A stretch of 6,549 bases of DNA from JBBSGC01 sp038254525. GTDB lineage: Bacteria; Actinomycetota; Actinomycetes; Propionibacteriales; Nocardioidaceae. Positions 6,162 through 6,549 of this stretch are shown here, piece after piece (within the stretch, counting starts at the first letter, position 1; each line of letters opens with the position of its first letter). The notes under the pieces were generated by a model, which saw only the letters and a list, made by a program, of their open reading frames with translations, searched no databases and had not been told where the DNA came from. The position numbers were made by a program, and so were the translations under genes. The stretch lies in NCBI GenBank assembly GCA_038254525.1, contig JBBSGC010000107.1:1-6549 (forward strand). The letters are read 5' to 3'.

Positions 6162-6537
6162 CTAGAGGACCGTTTGCGTGCACTTGCAAGTTCACTACCC
6201 ATCCCACTAATGTTTGAGCCGTTGGTACCGCCGCACCTACCTGCGCTGTCATCACGTCCCTAACCTGAGCCGTGGCTGGAATTGGTTCAAAGAACTGGGG
6301 AGCCGTCTCCGCTACGGACTCGGTCACAGTTTGTAATCGCCGCACCTCGCCGCTGGTCACGTGGAAGTGCCGCCATTCCCCACACTCCGTTTCGTACACG
6401 ACTAAGTCGATGTCGGCTCGCTCAAGGAGGGTCACTGCGACACGTCGGCGGTAGACGCCACTGTACGCGGTAACTGCACCCCGCTGGTATTCAACGAGCG
6501 CTTCTACTCCATCGTTCACTCGGCGGATTGCTCGCAT
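6136..6537 (-). CDS. Hypothetical protein of 133 residues in a lower-GC tract
   Basis: ATG at 6537-6535, stop TAA at 6138-6136. I do not recognise it. The first 70 residues look protein-like: EALVEYQRGAVTAYSGVYRR, then LLERADIDLVVYETECGEWR, then HFHVTSGEVRRLQTV, with alternating hydrophobic strands. The last 40 residues are low in charge and rich in Val/Ala/Thr/Gln, ending GPLGAGKRSYI. There is no signal peptide or membrane helix. Third codon positions are far less GC-biased than in the other genes. No clear ribosome binding site is visible, and only 12 bases upstream are in the window, so the start could lie further out. The final 26 bases overlap the coding-like fragment that ends at 6161. 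It could be a transferred small gene or a chance frame; competing frames in the region are no better. Confidence 0.4.
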   Translation of the reverse strand: MRAIRRVNDGVEALVEYQRGAVTAYSGVYRRRVAVTLLERADIDLVVYETECGEWRHFHVTSGEVRRLQTVTESVAETAPQFFEPIPATAQVRDVMTAQVGAAVPTAQTLVGWVVNLQVHANGPLGAGKRSYI

Positions 6538-6549
6538 TGTTAGCGGTGA

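Noticed and set aside
6510..6549. Resemblance of the minus-strand TAACAATGCGAGCAATCCG to the 5' part of integron attC sites
   Set aside because: The flanking core does not fit RYYYAAC, and no matching second half (complement plus GTTRRRY) follows within the next 130 bases. The window ends here, so the other side cannot be seen.

Overview
The window comes from a high-GC actinobacterium. The UvrB protein is of the actinobacterial type: it carries the GATGTGKT Walker A variant and the SCSGIENYSRHIDGRS stretch. It looks closest to Nocardioides-type sequences as I remember them, so Propionibacteriales is my guess, and this is not a database result.

Layout. (a) 1-2531, minus strand: uvrB (nucleotide excision repair) followed by a PAPS-type sulfotransferase that runs off the left edge. 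The two share one base (TGATG), so they are probably co-transcribed. Both are intact as far as they can be seen. (b) 2644-3747, minus strand: a histone deacetylase / acetylpolyamine amidohydrolase-like gene broken by two frameshifts, a 1-nt loss and a 16-bp tandem duplication. (c) 3785-4854, plus strand: a DmpA-type (P1/S58) aminopeptidase gene whose central 432 bp are inverted between two perfect 34-bp inverted repeats. It also carries a separate 1-nt frameshift. (d) 4857-5341, plus strand: the N-terminal part of an S15/CocE-type hydrolase, frameshifted and then cut off. (e) 5430-6032, plus strand: an intact protein of the plasmid pRiA4b ORF-3 / IS1096 TnpR-like family. (f) 6039-6549: a C-terminal scrap of an unrecognised protein on the minus strand, then a stretch of clearly lower GC (about 57% by hand count over 6136-6420) with one plausible hypothetical ORF.

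Function. The deacetylase, the aminopeptidase and the S15 hydrolase probably once formed a divergently transcribed set acting on amide, peptide or ester substrates. This is inferred from adjacency: 37 bp between the divergent starts and 2 bp between the two plus-strand genes. Every gene of this set is damaged here, while the flanking genes are open, so the locus reads as a decaying island or as a locally bad piece of assembly.

The most striking observation is the internal inversion in the aminopeptidase gene. Flipping 3884-4315 joins the N-terminal, middle and C-terminal parts in one reading frame at both junctions. This is either a recombination-driven (possibly reversible) intragenic inversion or an assembly artefact. 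No recombinase is visible in the window.
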